From UBA6265 sp964526965 (lineage in GTDB: Bacteria > Chloroflexota > Chloroflexia > Thermomicrobiales > UBA6265), in assembly GCA_964526965.1 (NCBI GenBank), contig CAZGML010000018.1, forward strand, positions 1 through 52,666: 52,666 bases of DNA. Reading direction: 5' to 3'. The notes under the pieces were generated by a model that saw nothing but the letters and a program-made list of their open reading frames with translations, had not been told where the DNA came from and did no database searches. Positions within the stretch are counted from its first letter, which is position 1, and each line of letters begins with the position of its first letter. Below, piece after piece: positions 33,766 to 42,404 of the stretch. The position numbers and the translations under genes were made by a program.

Positions 33766-34695
33766 CTACACTTCGACCCGCGTAACCCATTCGCCGTGAT
33801 CGGTGCTTTCACCGCGGAAAATCGCGAAGAGGTCTTCGTATAACTGCTTCGCAATCGGACCGCGTTCACCGCTGCCGATCGTGCGACCATCGATCGTCGC
33901 CACCCACGCGACCTGCACACCGGTTCCGCAGAAGAAGACCTCGTCGGCAAGGTAGAGCTCTGAGCGGTCGATATCCCGCTGTTCAACAGACCAGCCATGT
34001 TCCTCGGCCAGCGTCATAACGCTACGGCGAGTGATCCCTTCCAGGATGTCGCCGTGAATCGGCGCCGTCACCAATACACCGTCCCGCACCATAAACAGGT
34101 TGGCGGCACTGCCCTCGGCAACCTTGCCCTTCGAGTTCAGCATGATCGCGTCGTCGCAGCCGTAGGCCATTGCCTGGTCCTTGGCGAGGCTGGCATTGAT
34201 GTAGCTGCCCGTGATCTTGCCGCGACTGGGGATCATGTTGTCCTCAGTGCGGGTCCAGCTGGTGACGATCATATTCATGCCACGGCTGGTATCGAGGTAG
34301 TCGCCCATCGGCAACATGTAGCAGGCAAACTCATCGTTCAGGTTCTGCAGGCGAGGGGTCAGCTCCACGCTCGCCTTGTACACGAATGGTCGGTAGTAGA
34401 CATCGGTGTCCGGAGCGTTCTTTTTCGTGAGGTCGATAATGGCCTGCGCCATCGAGTCACGATCGAGCCCGAGTTCCATTCGCAGGAACTTCGCGCTGCG
34501 CAGCAGGCGCGCACAGTGATCTTCAAGTCGAACGATGTTGATCGCCTTGCCGTCGGCCGATCGGTAGCCCCGGATACCGGCAAATGCGCCCGTACCGTAC
34601 TGAACTACGTGTGTACCGATACTAATGTTGGCATCAGTGAACGGGACGATATCTCCCTCGAAATATGCGTATTCCAACTGCTCACTAAACGCCAT
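33766..34695 (-). CDS. ilvE: Branched-chain amino-acid aminotransferase
   Basis: This 309-residue class IV PLP enzyme transfers the amino group between glutamate and branched-chain keto acids. The N-terminal GTHVVQYGTGAFAGIRGY is the group's substrate loop. SRGKITGSYINASLAK carries the PLP lysine (Lys160), and NSKGKVAEGSAANLFMVRDG is the strictly conserved cofactor-phosphate motif. VFFCGTGVQVAWVATIDGR ends the fold. CAGGAGCAGG precedes the ATG. Length equals the E. coli enzyme, so ilvE is more likely than D-amino-acid aminotransferase or aminodeoxychorismate lyase. Confidence 0.9.
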   Translation of the reverse strand: MAFSEQLEYAYFEGDIVPFTDANISIGTHVVQYGTGAFAGIRGYRSADGKAINIVRLEDHCARLLRSAKFLRMELGLDRDSMAQAIIDLTKKNAPDTDVYYRPFVYKASVELTPRLQNLNDEFACYMLPMGDYLDTSRGMNMIVTSWTRTEDNMIPSRGKITGSYINASLAKDQAMAYGCDDAIMLNSKGKVAEGSAANLFMVRDGVLVTAPIHGDILEGITRRSVMTLAEEHGWSVEQRDIDRSELYLADEVFFCGTGVQVAWVATIDGRTIGSGERGPIAKQLYEDLFAIFRGESTDHGEWVTRVEV

Positions 34696-34737
34696 GACCT
34701 GCTCCTGCGGACTCTCTAATTACACAACACATACGGA

Positions 34738-34759
34738 ACCGATCCCCGAAGGAATCGGT
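34738..34759 (-). promoter_or_regulatory. UUCG-capped hairpin in the ilvE upstream region
   Basis: Minus-strand ACCGATTCC, loop TTCG, GGGATCGGT gives a 9-bp stem (one G-T pair) closed by a very stable tetraloop. It sits between the MFS gene end (34878) and the ilvE start (34695). Without a T-tract it may be an mRNA-stabilising element or a weak terminator for the MFS transcript. Confidence 0.4.
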
Positions 34760-34877
34760 CTGTTCATAGCAGTATCGCACAGGATTCTGTCTATGTGATT
34801 ACGTCATGGCAGCGAGGTTCGAATCGATCTCCCAGGATCGTATGGGAACGTTGCAGGGTAAGCGATGGTCGTTGGAA

Positions 34878-36107
34878 CTATCTGGCTCCACCATCATCCT
34901 GGGAGCGGAAAACCCTCCACCCGAGAATCACGACCGCGGCCGCCAGGAGCCCTCCAGCCAATGCGCTCATCTGGCCACCACGCACACCGAGTTCATCTAC
35001 CAGATACCCGGTTGCCGCCGAGCCGATTGCCACACCGGCGGCCGCGGCGGAACTGGTCCATGCGAACGCTTCGGTAATCTTTTTCGGTGGCGAGATCATC
35101 TCGACGAAGAGGTTGGCGGTAATAAGAGTCGGCGCGATCGCCATACCGGTGATGAACACAACCAGCGTCATGATAGTGACGTTTGGAGCGAAGAAGATTG
35201 GGATGGTTCCCAAGCCGAGCCAGCCGAATGAGAACAGCAACTTCGCGGCGATGTGCCCCGGCCATTCGCGCGCGCCATACACTACGGCACCCACGAGCGA
35301 GCCTCCAGCGAACGACGCCACCATGAAGCTGGCCGCGTTGGCCACACCCTGGTCCTCCGCGTACGCGACCATCACGATCTCAACGGAACCAAACAGCGAG
35401 CCCGCAAATACCAGCGCCAGTGCGATGAGCTGCATGGCCGGCGCTCGCATGACGGACTGACTGCTATCGGCCTGGGTCGTGAGCGTTGAAGCCGACATCT
35501 GCGTGGATGTATTCGTTTGAGGCTGCCGCAGGAACATGACGGAGCCGACAATGATGAGCAGCAGTGCTGTCAGGAGTCCTGCAGTAGGGTGCACCTGCAA
35601 AGCGAGCGGTACCACGATGATCGGACCGACGATGAAGCCGATTTCATCAATGATCGATTCCAGCGAATAGGCTCGTTCCAGCGCCCGACCTCGACCCAAT
35701 TCGTGCACCCACTGGGCACGGCTCAGTGATCCGAACTGGACGGAGCTCGCACCAATGATGAACGCGCCCACCAGCATTGAGGCTGAATGCAGATCGCTAT
35801 ACGCTGCGGCAATGAGCGCGGCCACACCCACAGTGTGAGCCAGCATCGTCCAGATCAGCACTCCGTTGGCGCCACGAGTATCGATCATTCGCGCGAGGAG
35901 CGGTGCAAACAGCGCAGCGACCAGCGTTTGGGTTGCGCCCACGATACCGGCCATGCCGTAACTGCCCGTTATCTGCTGAACAAGCAGAATACAGGCAAGC
36001 GCTTTCATTGCATTTGGAGTTCGTCCAATAGCTGTGGCAGCCAGGAACCACGCCCGCCCCGGTTCGGAGAACAGGGATCGATACGAAACGGCTGATGATG
36101 TCGACAT
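34878..36107 (-). CDS. MFS transporter
   Basis: This 409-residue major-facilitator protein has about 12 hydrophobic segments in two halves. The inter-helix motif ARMIDTRGANGVLIWTMLAH after helix 2 follows the family's D-R-x-G type loop. The central cytoplasmic loop is polar and Thr/Gln/Ser-rich (QPQTNTSTQMSASTLTTQAD). It ends in the cytoplasm with FRSQDDGGAR. The ATG at 36107 has AGG seven bases upstream; upstream codons lack family character. The pattern recalls drug or metabolite exporters, but the substrate is unknown. It is divergent from the nucleotidyltransferase gene. Confidence 0.83.
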   Translation of the reverse strand: MSTSSAVSYRSLFSEPGRAWFLAATAIGRTPNAMKALACILLVQQITGSYGMAGIVGATQTLVAALFAPLLARMIDTRGANGVLIWTMLAHTVGVAALIAAAYSDLHSASMLVGAFIIGASSVQFGSLSRAQWVHELGRGRALERAYSLESIIDEIGFIVGPIIVVPLALQVHPTAGLLTALLLIIVGSVMFLRQPQTNTSTQMSASTLTTQADSSQSVMRAPAMQLIALALVFAGSLFGSVEIVMVAYAEDQGVANAASFMVASFAGGSLVGAVVYGAREWPGHIAAKLLFSFGWLGLGTIPIFFAPNVTIMTLVVFITGMAIAPTLITANLFVEMISPPKKITEAFAWTSSAAAAGVAIGSAATGYLVDELGVRGGQMSALAGGLLAAAVVILGWRVFRSQDDGGAR

Positions 36108-36309
36108 ACAGAACCTGAGGGTGATAGGGATAGACCGGCCGATGCAACGGTCCACCGCTTAGCGTACATGAGATTGGGCGATTCGTCCTGAGGGTGGTGT
36201 CGCAGTCTCCATCACATCGCATGATAGAGAGTTCAGTCGCTAACGTGATGCTGTCGGCGATACTTACTTGCAATATCGTAGACAGAATTGCCCGAACCCT
36301 GCATCTTGC

Positions 36310-37248
36310 ATGTACACGTTCTTGAATAGTCAGTTTCGTGCTGAAGATTATGAGAAGAGACGCATAATGGAAAGTTCCCACGTTGGCTTGATGCGTGAAT
36401 TTGTGAACCGGAAGTTGGTGGACTGGCCGGAGTTCATCGCTGCCCTGATTACAGGCAGTGTGGCTCACGGTGAAGCGCGACCTGATTCCGACATTGACTG
36501 CATTCTCATCTTCGATCAGGTAAACGAGGCCATCGTTCCCGCAGAATTCGTTTGGGATCCGTCATCCGATACGTATTGCACGATCTTTGAGACTGAGGCC
36601 ACGAGCGGTAACGGGATCCAAATAGACGCCAGCCGGGTTGCGCTTGAGGAGTTCCTCGATCAGGAATGGCCGGAACACCTGAAACACGATCTGACTCACG
36701 CGTTGAATATCTACGATCGAAATGATTCAGCTATGCCGAGAATCGTGGAGAAATTGACATATCCCGATTCGTTGCGATCGTCCCGTATTCATCATCATCT
36801 TTCCTGGGCGGCGTATCACCTGGAGGAGTGGCGCCTGTTGGGATGGCTAAAGAGGGGAGGAATCGAATCGGCTCATGATCAGCTTAATGCAGCGCTTGAG
36901 GAGATAATCTCGCTCTTGCACGCATACAATCGGGAATGGCTTCCGGCCCGCCACCGTTGGGTTGTTTCTGCCGAAGGGTTAGGGTGGCTTCCGGACAATT
37001 ACACCAAAGGTGTCGCTGATGTAATAACCCGAGTAGTCCCCAACGAGCAGAATCTATTGGAGCGACAACGCACCCTGAGTTTGATACTGGACTCAATACG
37101 GGATCGCATGGAGTCCGACGGCTTGTTGGCTAGTCCGGTAGAGGCATTCATCGCCGTCCATCCGGGCCTGGGTTATGCACACAACTTTGACGAATGGAGA
37201 CAGGCGCACCGAAAGCTAATGGAGCAGTCTTCAAACGAGGAATATTAG
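36310..37248 (+). CDS. Nucleotidyltransferase-fold protein (aminoglycoside adenylyltransferase-like)
   Basis: This protein of about 312 residues has the nucleotidyltransferase hallmark ITGSVAHGEARPDSDIDCIL, in which GS and DxD form the NTP and metal site. A second acidic position in the following strands (TYCTIFETEA) and an all-helical C-terminal half (SWAAYHLEEWRLLGWLKRGG onward) come next. This layout is shared by antibiotic-modifying adenylyltransferases, although many members are housekeeping or uncharacterised. The start is open: ATG 36310 keeps a plausible helix (EDYEKRRIMESSHVGLMREF), while ATG 36367 has a better ribosome site. Drug resistance is not implied without testing. Confidence 0.7.
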   Translation: MYTFLNSQFRAEDYEKRRIMESSHVGLMREFVNRKLVDWPEFIAALITGSVAHGEARPDSDIDCILIFDQVNEAIVPAEFVWDPSSDTYCTIFETEATSGNGIQIDASRVALEEFLDQEWPEHLKHDLTHALNIYDRNDSAMPRIVEKLTYPDSLRSSRIHHHLSWAAYHLEEWRLLGWLKRGGIESAHDQLNAALEEIISLLHAYNREWLPARHRWVVSAEGLGWLPDNYTKGVADVITRVVPNEQNLLERQRTLSLILDSIRDRMESDGLLASPVEAFIAVHPGLGYAHNFDEWRQAHRKLMEQSSNEEY

Positions 37249-37318
37249 AGGTGCAGATTTGACCCCAAATTACACTTGTAACTGGCCTCGGTTACTCTCG
37301 CCACCCTGATCGGGTTTG

Positions 37319-37885
37319 TTAGTGTCGCGGAGACGTAATGACGGGATCAATAAGCGTTTCCCGTTGGCGATACAGGTCCCGGATCAGGCAGCATTCGCTT
37401 GCGTGGTGAATGTACTCACGGCTGAGGTGGAGCACCAGTGTCACAAAGGGATACTCAGCAAACGGCCCTTCGGCAGGGCCGCACGGTTCGCCAAGTCGAT
37501 CTTCCGGCATTTCGAGGAGTGCGTTCTTCCATCGCTCATATGCATAGGTCAGGTTCTCGATAGCCTCATTGGCCGAGAGGGTTACCGGAGCCTCCATTTC
37601 ATCTGACTTTGGATCACCGAAGTGGTTTACCCAGCGCCTGGTGAACACCTCGGTCATGTGGTGCATGCGCCAGGCAATCGTTGTAAACGGCGCCGGGTCT
37701 GCGTAGACGTTTGGATCGATAGTCGGCTTTCCTCCATGCTCACCGGCATGTATCGTCCAGACCTCTGCCACCGGAGCCCAGAGATACTCCTCATCGGATA
37801 AGCCCGTCATTCGATCAAGAATGTGGTATCTCCAGTGGAACTCCATTTGCTCCACGAGTTCGTGGTTCCAGTTGATAGTTGCCAT
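37319..37885 (-). CDS. DinB-like four-helix metal-binding protein
   Basis: This 188-residue protein has the DinB/DUF664 pattern. The N-terminal helix is followed by LTGLSDEEYLWAP-like text (here MTGLSDEEYLWAPVAEVW), then TIAWRMHHMTEVFTRRWVNH with the first metal histidines, and VLHLSREYIHHASECCLI with the final His pair. Such proteins bind a divalent metal and act as thiol-dependent transferases or hydrolases. It is in the same direction as, and 11 bases downstream of, the isochorismatase-like gene, so they are probably one operon. Confidence 0.8.
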   Translation of the reverse strand: MATINWNHELVEQMEFHWRYHILDRMTGLSDEEYLWAPVAEVWTIHAGEHGGKPTIDPNVYADPAPFTTIAWRMHHMTEVFTRRWVNHFGDPKSDEMEAPVTLSANEAIENLTYAYERWKNALLEMPEDRLGEPCGPAEGPFAEYPFVTLVLHLSREYIHHASECCLIRDLYRQRETLIDPVITSPRH

Positions 37886-37896
37886 ACAACTCCCCT

Positions 37897-38451
37897 CTAC
37901 GTTTTCAGCACAGTAGAAGTCGGTACAGATGAAACATCCTGCCCCGGCCAGGTGACGAATTTCAGGGTCAGGTTGAGGTCATTGATCATCGATTCGGCCC
38001 TGAGGTCGATGCCATCCCACGAGATGTCCTCTGTGGTGTGAGCGTCCTCAACCAGCGTGACATCGAATCCCTCGCCGGCGGCGCGATACGTTGTCGCGCG
38101 GATGCAGGCATTGGTCTGTGCGCCACTTATCACCAGGTGCCCGATATCAAGATCGTCCAGCACTTCGCCTAGCCCGGTTTGGGCGAACGAGTCGCAATAT
38201 TGCTTGTAGATACGTATATCGTCAGCGGCGGGAGCCAGTTCATCCACAAGCTGCCATCCATCCGAATCACGTACCATTTCTTCGTCTTCATGCTGAATCC
38301 AGATAACCGGCACCTCGCTTTGGCGGGCATGTTTCACCATTTCGGCGCAGTTCTCTATTACCTGATCCCGGTTCCAAACATTTCCCATTACGTGTTTCTG
38401 GGCATCGATCACGAGCAAGGCCGCGTTATTCTCGTTTCCTCGGGTTGCCAT
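37897..38451 (-). CDS. Isochorismatase-family cysteine hydrolase
   Basis: This 184-residue hydrolase has the catalytic triad visible as Asp16 (ALLVIDAQ), Lys83 (IYKQYCDSF) and Cys116 (VISGAQTNACIRAT). The cysteine makes it an amidase or nicotinamidase-type member rather than a true isochorismatase. The cis-peptide loop SGAQT precedes the nucleophile. ATG at 38451 has GGAG seven bases upstream, whereas ATG 38463 is too close to its ribosome site. It is divergent from the YafY-type regulator 81 bases away, which may control it, and is followed by the DinB-like gene. Confidence 0.86.
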   Translation of the reverse strand: MATRGNENNAALLVIDAQKHVMGNVWNRDQVIENCAEMVKHARQSEVPVIWIQHEDEEMVRDSDGWQLVDELAPAADDIRIYKQYCDSFAQTGLGEVLDDLDIGHLVISGAQTNACIRATTYRAAGEGFDVTLVEDAHTTEDISWDGIDLRAESMINDLNLTLKFVTWPGQDVSSVPTSTVLKT

Positions 38452-38532
38452 CGGGGTCTCCATTCCTGTCAACAATAAAGCGATGATAGGATAGCAATCG
38501 GACAGATTCGTTCCGCATTCCGGAGAATCACC

Positions 38533-39507
38533 ATGCTCGATACATCCCGACCGGCCAGTCGCATATTGGCTTTACTGGAATTACTGCAAGAACGCCCCGG
38601 CATTTCCGGCCCGGAGATTTCCGAACGCCTCGACGTGAGTTCGCGTACTGTTCGCCGGTACATCGTCACATTGCAGGATATGGGAATCCCCGTTGAGCCA
38701 AGTGCTGGCCGCGCCGGTGGCTACGCGTTACGCAAGGGATTCCGCTTGCCTCCGCTTATGTTCAGTGCAGATGAAGCACTCGGCCTCGCCATGGCATTGC
38801 TCACCACCCAAACACCTGGCAAGCCAGGATTGCCCGAACCGGTGGCGCAGGCACTGGCCAAAATTGAACGTGTGCTGCCGGAGGAGTTGGTAGAGCGCAT
38901 TGAGACAATTCGTTCAGAGGCATTGTTCCCGGCGACGCCGGAGTGGGCGGGAAATATCTTCCCGCAGCCGGGAGTCATGGCCACGCTCGCGCAGGCTCGG
39001 CTTACCGGGCAGCGTGTCTGGTTCCGGTATGGACGGCCTACCGGCGATGAGACGGCGCGAGAGGTAGACCCTTATGGACTTGGCAACGTAAACGGTCGCT
39101 GGTACCTGCACGGGTATTGTCACTTGCGCAAGGACAAGCGTACGTTTCGCATCGATCGCATACGACGTGTGGATTTGCTGCCACAACGATTCGAAATGCC
39201 CGCCGACCTTGATGTGATTAAAGCGATCCAGGAGAGTCTCGCACTCAGTTGGCAGGAATGGAAAATTGAGTTGATCATCAAGCATCCGTACCCGGAAGTC
39301 GCCGATGAGATTCCACCGCATTTCGCGGTATTAACGGAGTTGCCCGATGGCACAACTCGGCTGCAAGCCAGCAGCAGTAGCCTGAAGTGGTTTGCAGCCA
39401 GAATGTGCTCAATGGCATTTGAAATGGAGATTGTTTCACCGCCGGAATTACGAGCGGCGGTGAAAGCGCATGCGGATCGACTACTCCGCGCTGCTACTTC
39501 GGATTGA
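38533..39507 (+). CDS. YafY-type transcriptional regulator (HTH plus WYL domain)
   Basis: This 324-residue DNA-binding regulator has an N-terminal helix-turn-helix (RILALLELLQERPGISGPEI, SSRTVRRYIVTLQDMGIPVE) like DeoR/HTH_11. The middle WYL domain shows NGRWYLHGYCHLRKDKRTFR and IDRIRRVDLL. WYL domains sense nucleotides, single-stranded DNA or small ligands. It is divergently transcribed from the isochorismatase-like hydrolase, a layout that suggests local control. Its last 14 bases overlap the 3' end of the converging aldolase gene. Confidence 0.88.
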   Translation: MLDTSRPASRILALLELLQERPGISGPEISERLDVSSRTVRRYIVTLQDMGIPVEPSAGRAGGYALRKGFRLPPLMFSADEALGLAMALLTTQTPGKPGLPEPVAQALAKIERVLPEELVERIETIRSEALFPATPEWAGNIFPQPGVMATLAQARLTGQRVWFRYGRPTGDETAREVDPYGLGNVNGRWYLHGYCHLRKDKRTFRIDRIRRVDLLPQRFEMPADLDVIKAIQESLALSWQEWKIELIIKHPYPEVADEIPPHFAVLTELPDGTTRLQASSSSLKWFAARMCSMAFEMEIVSPPELRAAVKAHADRLLRAATSD

Positions 39508-40426
39508 GTCCTGCTTCTTTCAGGATTTCGCGAATGCGGCCGGCTTCGTCGTCGTCGAGCGGCGTCATTGGGGGTGCCATCATGTTCGTTTCAATGACTC
39601 CCAACTCCCGCAGTGCGGTTTTGAATCCGCCCAGTGCGCTGGATGTGAAACCAACACGGCCCGGAGTTGCCTGGCGAATAATTGCGAAGAGCTTCGTGAG
39701 GCGAGCCTGCTCGGCGCGGGCGTTTGCCCAATCGCCGTCCTTCGCGAGATCGTAAAGGCGGCGGTAGCCCTTCGGATCTACGTTGCCGAGGCCGGGAACC
39801 ACGCCATCCGCGCCGGTGAAGATCGCGTAATCAACGGTCAGTTCAGATCCGGTGAAAACAGATACGTGCGGGTACTCTCGCAAGGCCTCGACAGTAGCGC
39901 GGAAGTTGACTTCGTCTCCACTGCTGTCTTTGACTCCGACGATCACACCCTCACTGGCGAGTTCGGCCAGCGTTTCGGTAGTGATGACCGACTGCACGTT
40001 GGCCGGAATGTGATACGCGATCAGCGGCAGTGTGGTTGCTTTGTGCACCAGGCGGAAGTGGTGCATCACTTCTTCCTGGCTGGGGCGGATGTAGAACGGC
40101 GCGCAGAGCACCACGGCATCAGCCCCGAGCTCCTCGGCCATTTTTGCGTAGTCGATCACCGTACCGGTGCTCATTGCGATAGCACCAGCCAATACCGGCA
40201 CCCGACCATCCACGTATTTCACCGTCAGCTCCAGCACTTCGCGGCGCTGGGCGTCGTTCATAGCGCCAGCTTCAGACGTAGAACCGAGCGCAAAGATACC
40301 GGTGGATCCACCATCGATCTGATACTCAATCAGTTGCTTGAGCGAATTCGCATCTACAGCACCATCGGCGGTGAAGGGGGTGCTAAGCGGTGGGACAACA
40401 CCACCGAAAATTTCGGGTAATGCCAT
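39494..40426 (-). CDS. DapA/dihydrodipicolinate-synthase-family aldolase or lyase
   Basis: This 310-residue class I aldolase of the DHDPS/NAL family has GSTSEAGAMNDAQR (residues 48 on, the GxxGE-like loop), Tyr138 in IAYHIPANVQ and Schiff-base Lys166 in VGVKDSSGD. Members cleave or form bonds using pyruvate-like keto acids: dihydrodipicolinate, N-acetylneuraminate, keto-deoxy-sugar acids. Being last in a transporter operon with a regulator argues for a catabolic lyase rather than lysine synthesis. ATG 40426 has AAAGGA nine bases upstream; ATG 40444 lies just ahead of that site. It overlaps the regulator gene on the other strand by 14 bases. Confidence 0.85.
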   Translation of the reverse strand: MALPEIFGGVVPPLSTPFTADGAVDANSLKQLIEYQIDGGSTGIFALGSTSEAGAMNDAQRREVLELTVKYVDGRVPVLAGAIAMSTGTVIDYAKMAEELGADAVVLCAPFYIRPSQEEVMHHFRLVHKATTLPLIAYHIPANVQSVITTETLAELASEGVIVGVKDSSGDEVNFRATVEALREYPHVSVFTGSELTVDYAIFTGADGVVPGLGNVDPKGYRRLYDLAKDGDWANARAEQARLTKLFAIIRQATPGRVGFTSSALGGFKTALRELGVIETNMMAPPMTPLDDDEAGRIREILKEAGLNPK

Positions 40427-40446
40427 AAAAAACGTTCCTTTCAATG

Positions 40447-40470
40447 TGCGATCCGAAGGGCAGGATCGCA
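40447..40470 (-). promoter_or_regulatory. Intercistronic hairpin between the DppC-like and aldolase genes
   Basis: TGCGATCC (40447-40454) and GGATCGCA (40463-40470) form a perfect 8-bp stem without a following T-run. It may tune the relative expression or stability of the aldolase message. Confidence 0.4.
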
Positions 40471-40477
40471 GGGTAAG

Positions 40478-41389
40478 CTATTTGCCGCGTGGATCGAAAG
40501 CGTCTCGCAGTCCGTCTCCAACGAAGTTCACGGCCAGCACGGTCAGCACAATCGCCATACCGGGCGGTATCCACAGCCAGGGCTGACCTTCCAGCACGCT
40601 CACGTTCCTGGCAACGTTGAGCATATTCCCCCAACTCGCGTCCGGGGGTTGAACACCCAACCCGAGGAAACTGAGCCCCGCTTCTAGCAGGATCGCTGTG
40701 GCGATACCGAGGCTGGAGTAGACGATCAGCACATCGTACGCGTTAGGCAACGCGTGGCGTGAAATGATCCTGGAAGAAGGCGCTCCCATTGCCTGGGCGG
40801 CATGGATGTAATCCAGCTTGCGTACGCTTAACAGGCGGGCCCTCACCAGTCGGGCCGGTACCGGCCAGTTCAGCAATCCGATGATGATAATGATGTTCCG
40901 AACACCCGGGCCTACGATAGCGGCAAGGGTCAGGATGGCAACAATGGCCGGGAAAGTCATCACCACGTCAGTAGAACGCATGATGATGGAATCCCAGATA
41001 CCGCCGAAGTAGCCGGCTATGGAACCGAGGATGGCGCCGATCACCACGGAAATCGCCACGGCAACCACACCGACCAACAGCGAGATGCGACCAGCGTAGA
41101 GCGTACGCGTAAGCACATCCCGGCCGGTGCGGTCTGTTCCCAACAGATGTTCGGAGGATGGCGGCTCGCTACGGGCCCGCAGGTCCACCTGGTTGGGTTC
41201 CCACTGGGTGAGCCACGGCGCGAAGATCGCCGAGAGCACGATAATCACAAGGATCACCAGGCCAATGACAGCGAGTCGGTGCTTCAGGAAGCGACGCGTT
41301 GCCAGCAAACCCGGGCTCGGCATCTCCTTGATTTGGCTGCGATCCATCGCCGTGTTCTGGCTGGACGTTCGAAGAGTTGTATCAGTCAT
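40478..41389 (-). CDS. Peptide/nickel-type ABC transporter permease (DppC family)
   Basis: This 303-residue permease has an N-terminal soluble segment then RRFLKHRLAVIGLVILVIIV (helix 1). LLGTDRTGRDVLTRTLYAGR is the DppC signature, followed by about five helices and the ATPase-contact loop DYIHAAQAMGAPSSRI. It overlaps the DppB-type gene by 8 bases. With the binding protein upstream it forms an importer whose ATPases are not encoded beside it. Confidence 0.88.
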   Translation of the reverse strand: MTDTTLRTSSQNTAMDRSQIKEMPSPGLLATRRFLKHRLAVIGLVILVIIVLSAIFAPWLTQWEPNQVDLRARSEPPSSEHLLGTDRTGRDVLTRTLYAGRISLLVGVVAVAISVVIGAILGSIAGYFGGIWDSIIMRSTDVVMTFPAIVAILTLAAIVGPGVRNIIIIIGLLNWPVPARLVRARLLSVRKLDYIHAAQAMGAPSSRIISRHALPNAYDVLIVYSSLGIATAILLEAGLSFLGLGVQPPDASWGNMLNVARNVSVLEGQPWLWIPPGMAIVLTVLAVNFVGDGLRDAFDPRGK

Positions 41390-42338
41390 AGCGGACCCTC
41401 GGATCTACGACTGCATAGGCGATATCGACCAGCAGGTTTACGACGAGAATAATGATTGCCAATATAAGAATGAGGCCCATGATGAGAGCATAGTCGCGGC
41501 TTTCTACGCCATCTACAAAGAGGCTACCCATTCCGGGCCAGGCGTAAATCGCCTCAATAAACACCGCTCCACCGAGTAGGCTCGGGATATACGATCCGAT
41601 AATTGTGATGATTGGAATCAGGGCGTTTTTCAGTGCATGGCGCAGGAGAATCACCCGATCCTTCAATCCCTTGGCGCGGGCGGTGCGTACATAATCCTGG
41701 TCCAGCACATCGAGCATCGCGGTACGTGTGTAGCGCATGGTACTGGCGATGTACTGAATTGAAATAATGAGCGATGGCAGTATCAGGTGCCTGATGGATT
41801 CGATGAACCCGTCGCGCCCGCCGGGTGTGCTCATACCACCGGATGGTAGCCACCCCAGCTGTAGTGCAAAGATATAGAGCCCCAGCAAACCGAGGAGATA
41901 GACCGGAAACGAGATTCCCAGGAACGCAAACACGGTCATGAGGTTGTCGATGAAGGAGTACTTCTTCACTGCTCCCACGAGACCAAGCACAATTCCCACG
42001 GAGATTCCGATAACCAGTGCCGTTCCCATCAGGGTGAGCGTTGGCAGCACGCGTCGACCGATTGCATCGGCCACAGGCTCCATGTTCTTCGCGCTCACGC
42101 CGAGGTTGCCTTGCAGGGCCTCCCACAGCCAGTAGAAATAGCGGATTGGCAGGGGTTGATCCAGCCCGAGCTGTTCGCGGAGTGCTTCGCGCTGCTCTTC
42201 TGGCAGCGGCGCATCAGGCGGGACATACGAATTGAGCGGATCGCCCGGCGCTGCCTGTAGCAGGAGAAATGCAATAACGGTGATCAGCAGCAGTACGGGA
42301 ATGCTGACGAGTAACCGTTGCTGGATGTATCGGCCCAT
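41382..42338 (-). CDS. Peptide/nickel-type ABC transporter permease (DppB family)
   Basis: This 318-residue permease has helix 1 (RLLVSIPVLLLITVIAFLLL) followed by AAPGDPL, the DppB hallmark. ATPase-contact loop DYVRTARAKGLKDRVI and about six helices follow. Gene order is binding protein, then DppB, then DppC, on the minus strand. GAGG lies seven bases before the ATG. It is similar in type to the copy at 15482 but not a recent duplicate. Confidence 0.88.
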   Translation of the reverse strand: MGRYIQQRLLVSIPVLLLITVIAFLLLQAAPGDPLNSYVPPDAPLPEEQREALREQLGLDQPLPIRYFYWLWEALQGNLGVSAKNMEPVADAIGRRVLPTLTLMGTALVIGISVGIVLGLVGAVKKYSFIDNLMTVFAFLGISFPVYLLGLLGLYIFALQLGWLPSGGMSTPGGRDGFIESIRHLILPSLIISIQYIASTMRYTRTAMLDVLDQDYVRTARAKGLKDRVILLRHALKNALIPIITIIGSYIPSLLGGAVFIEAIYAWPGMGSLFVDGVESRDYALIMGLILILAIIILVVNLLVDIAYAVVDPRVRYD

Positions 42339-42369
42339 GGCATGCCTCGGATACTAGGGGGAAAAGTGA

Positions 42370-42393
42370 ACGGGGCGCCAGGTTGCGCCCCGT
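42370..42393 (-). promoter_or_regulatory. Intercistronic stem-loop after the binding-protein gene
   Basis: ACGGGGCGC (42370-42378) pairs with GCGCCCCGT (42385-42393). On the minus strand it is followed by TCACTTTTCC. Such a partial terminator after a binding-protein gene commonly lets the binding protein outnumber the permeases. Confidence 0.6.
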
Positions 42394-42404
42394 CCCAAAA
42401 GATA

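Noticed and set aside
34805..34825. GGTTCGAATC, resembling a tRNA T-loop
   Set aside because: The flanking bases do not form a T-stem, and no acceptor, D or anticodon arms can be drawn around it.
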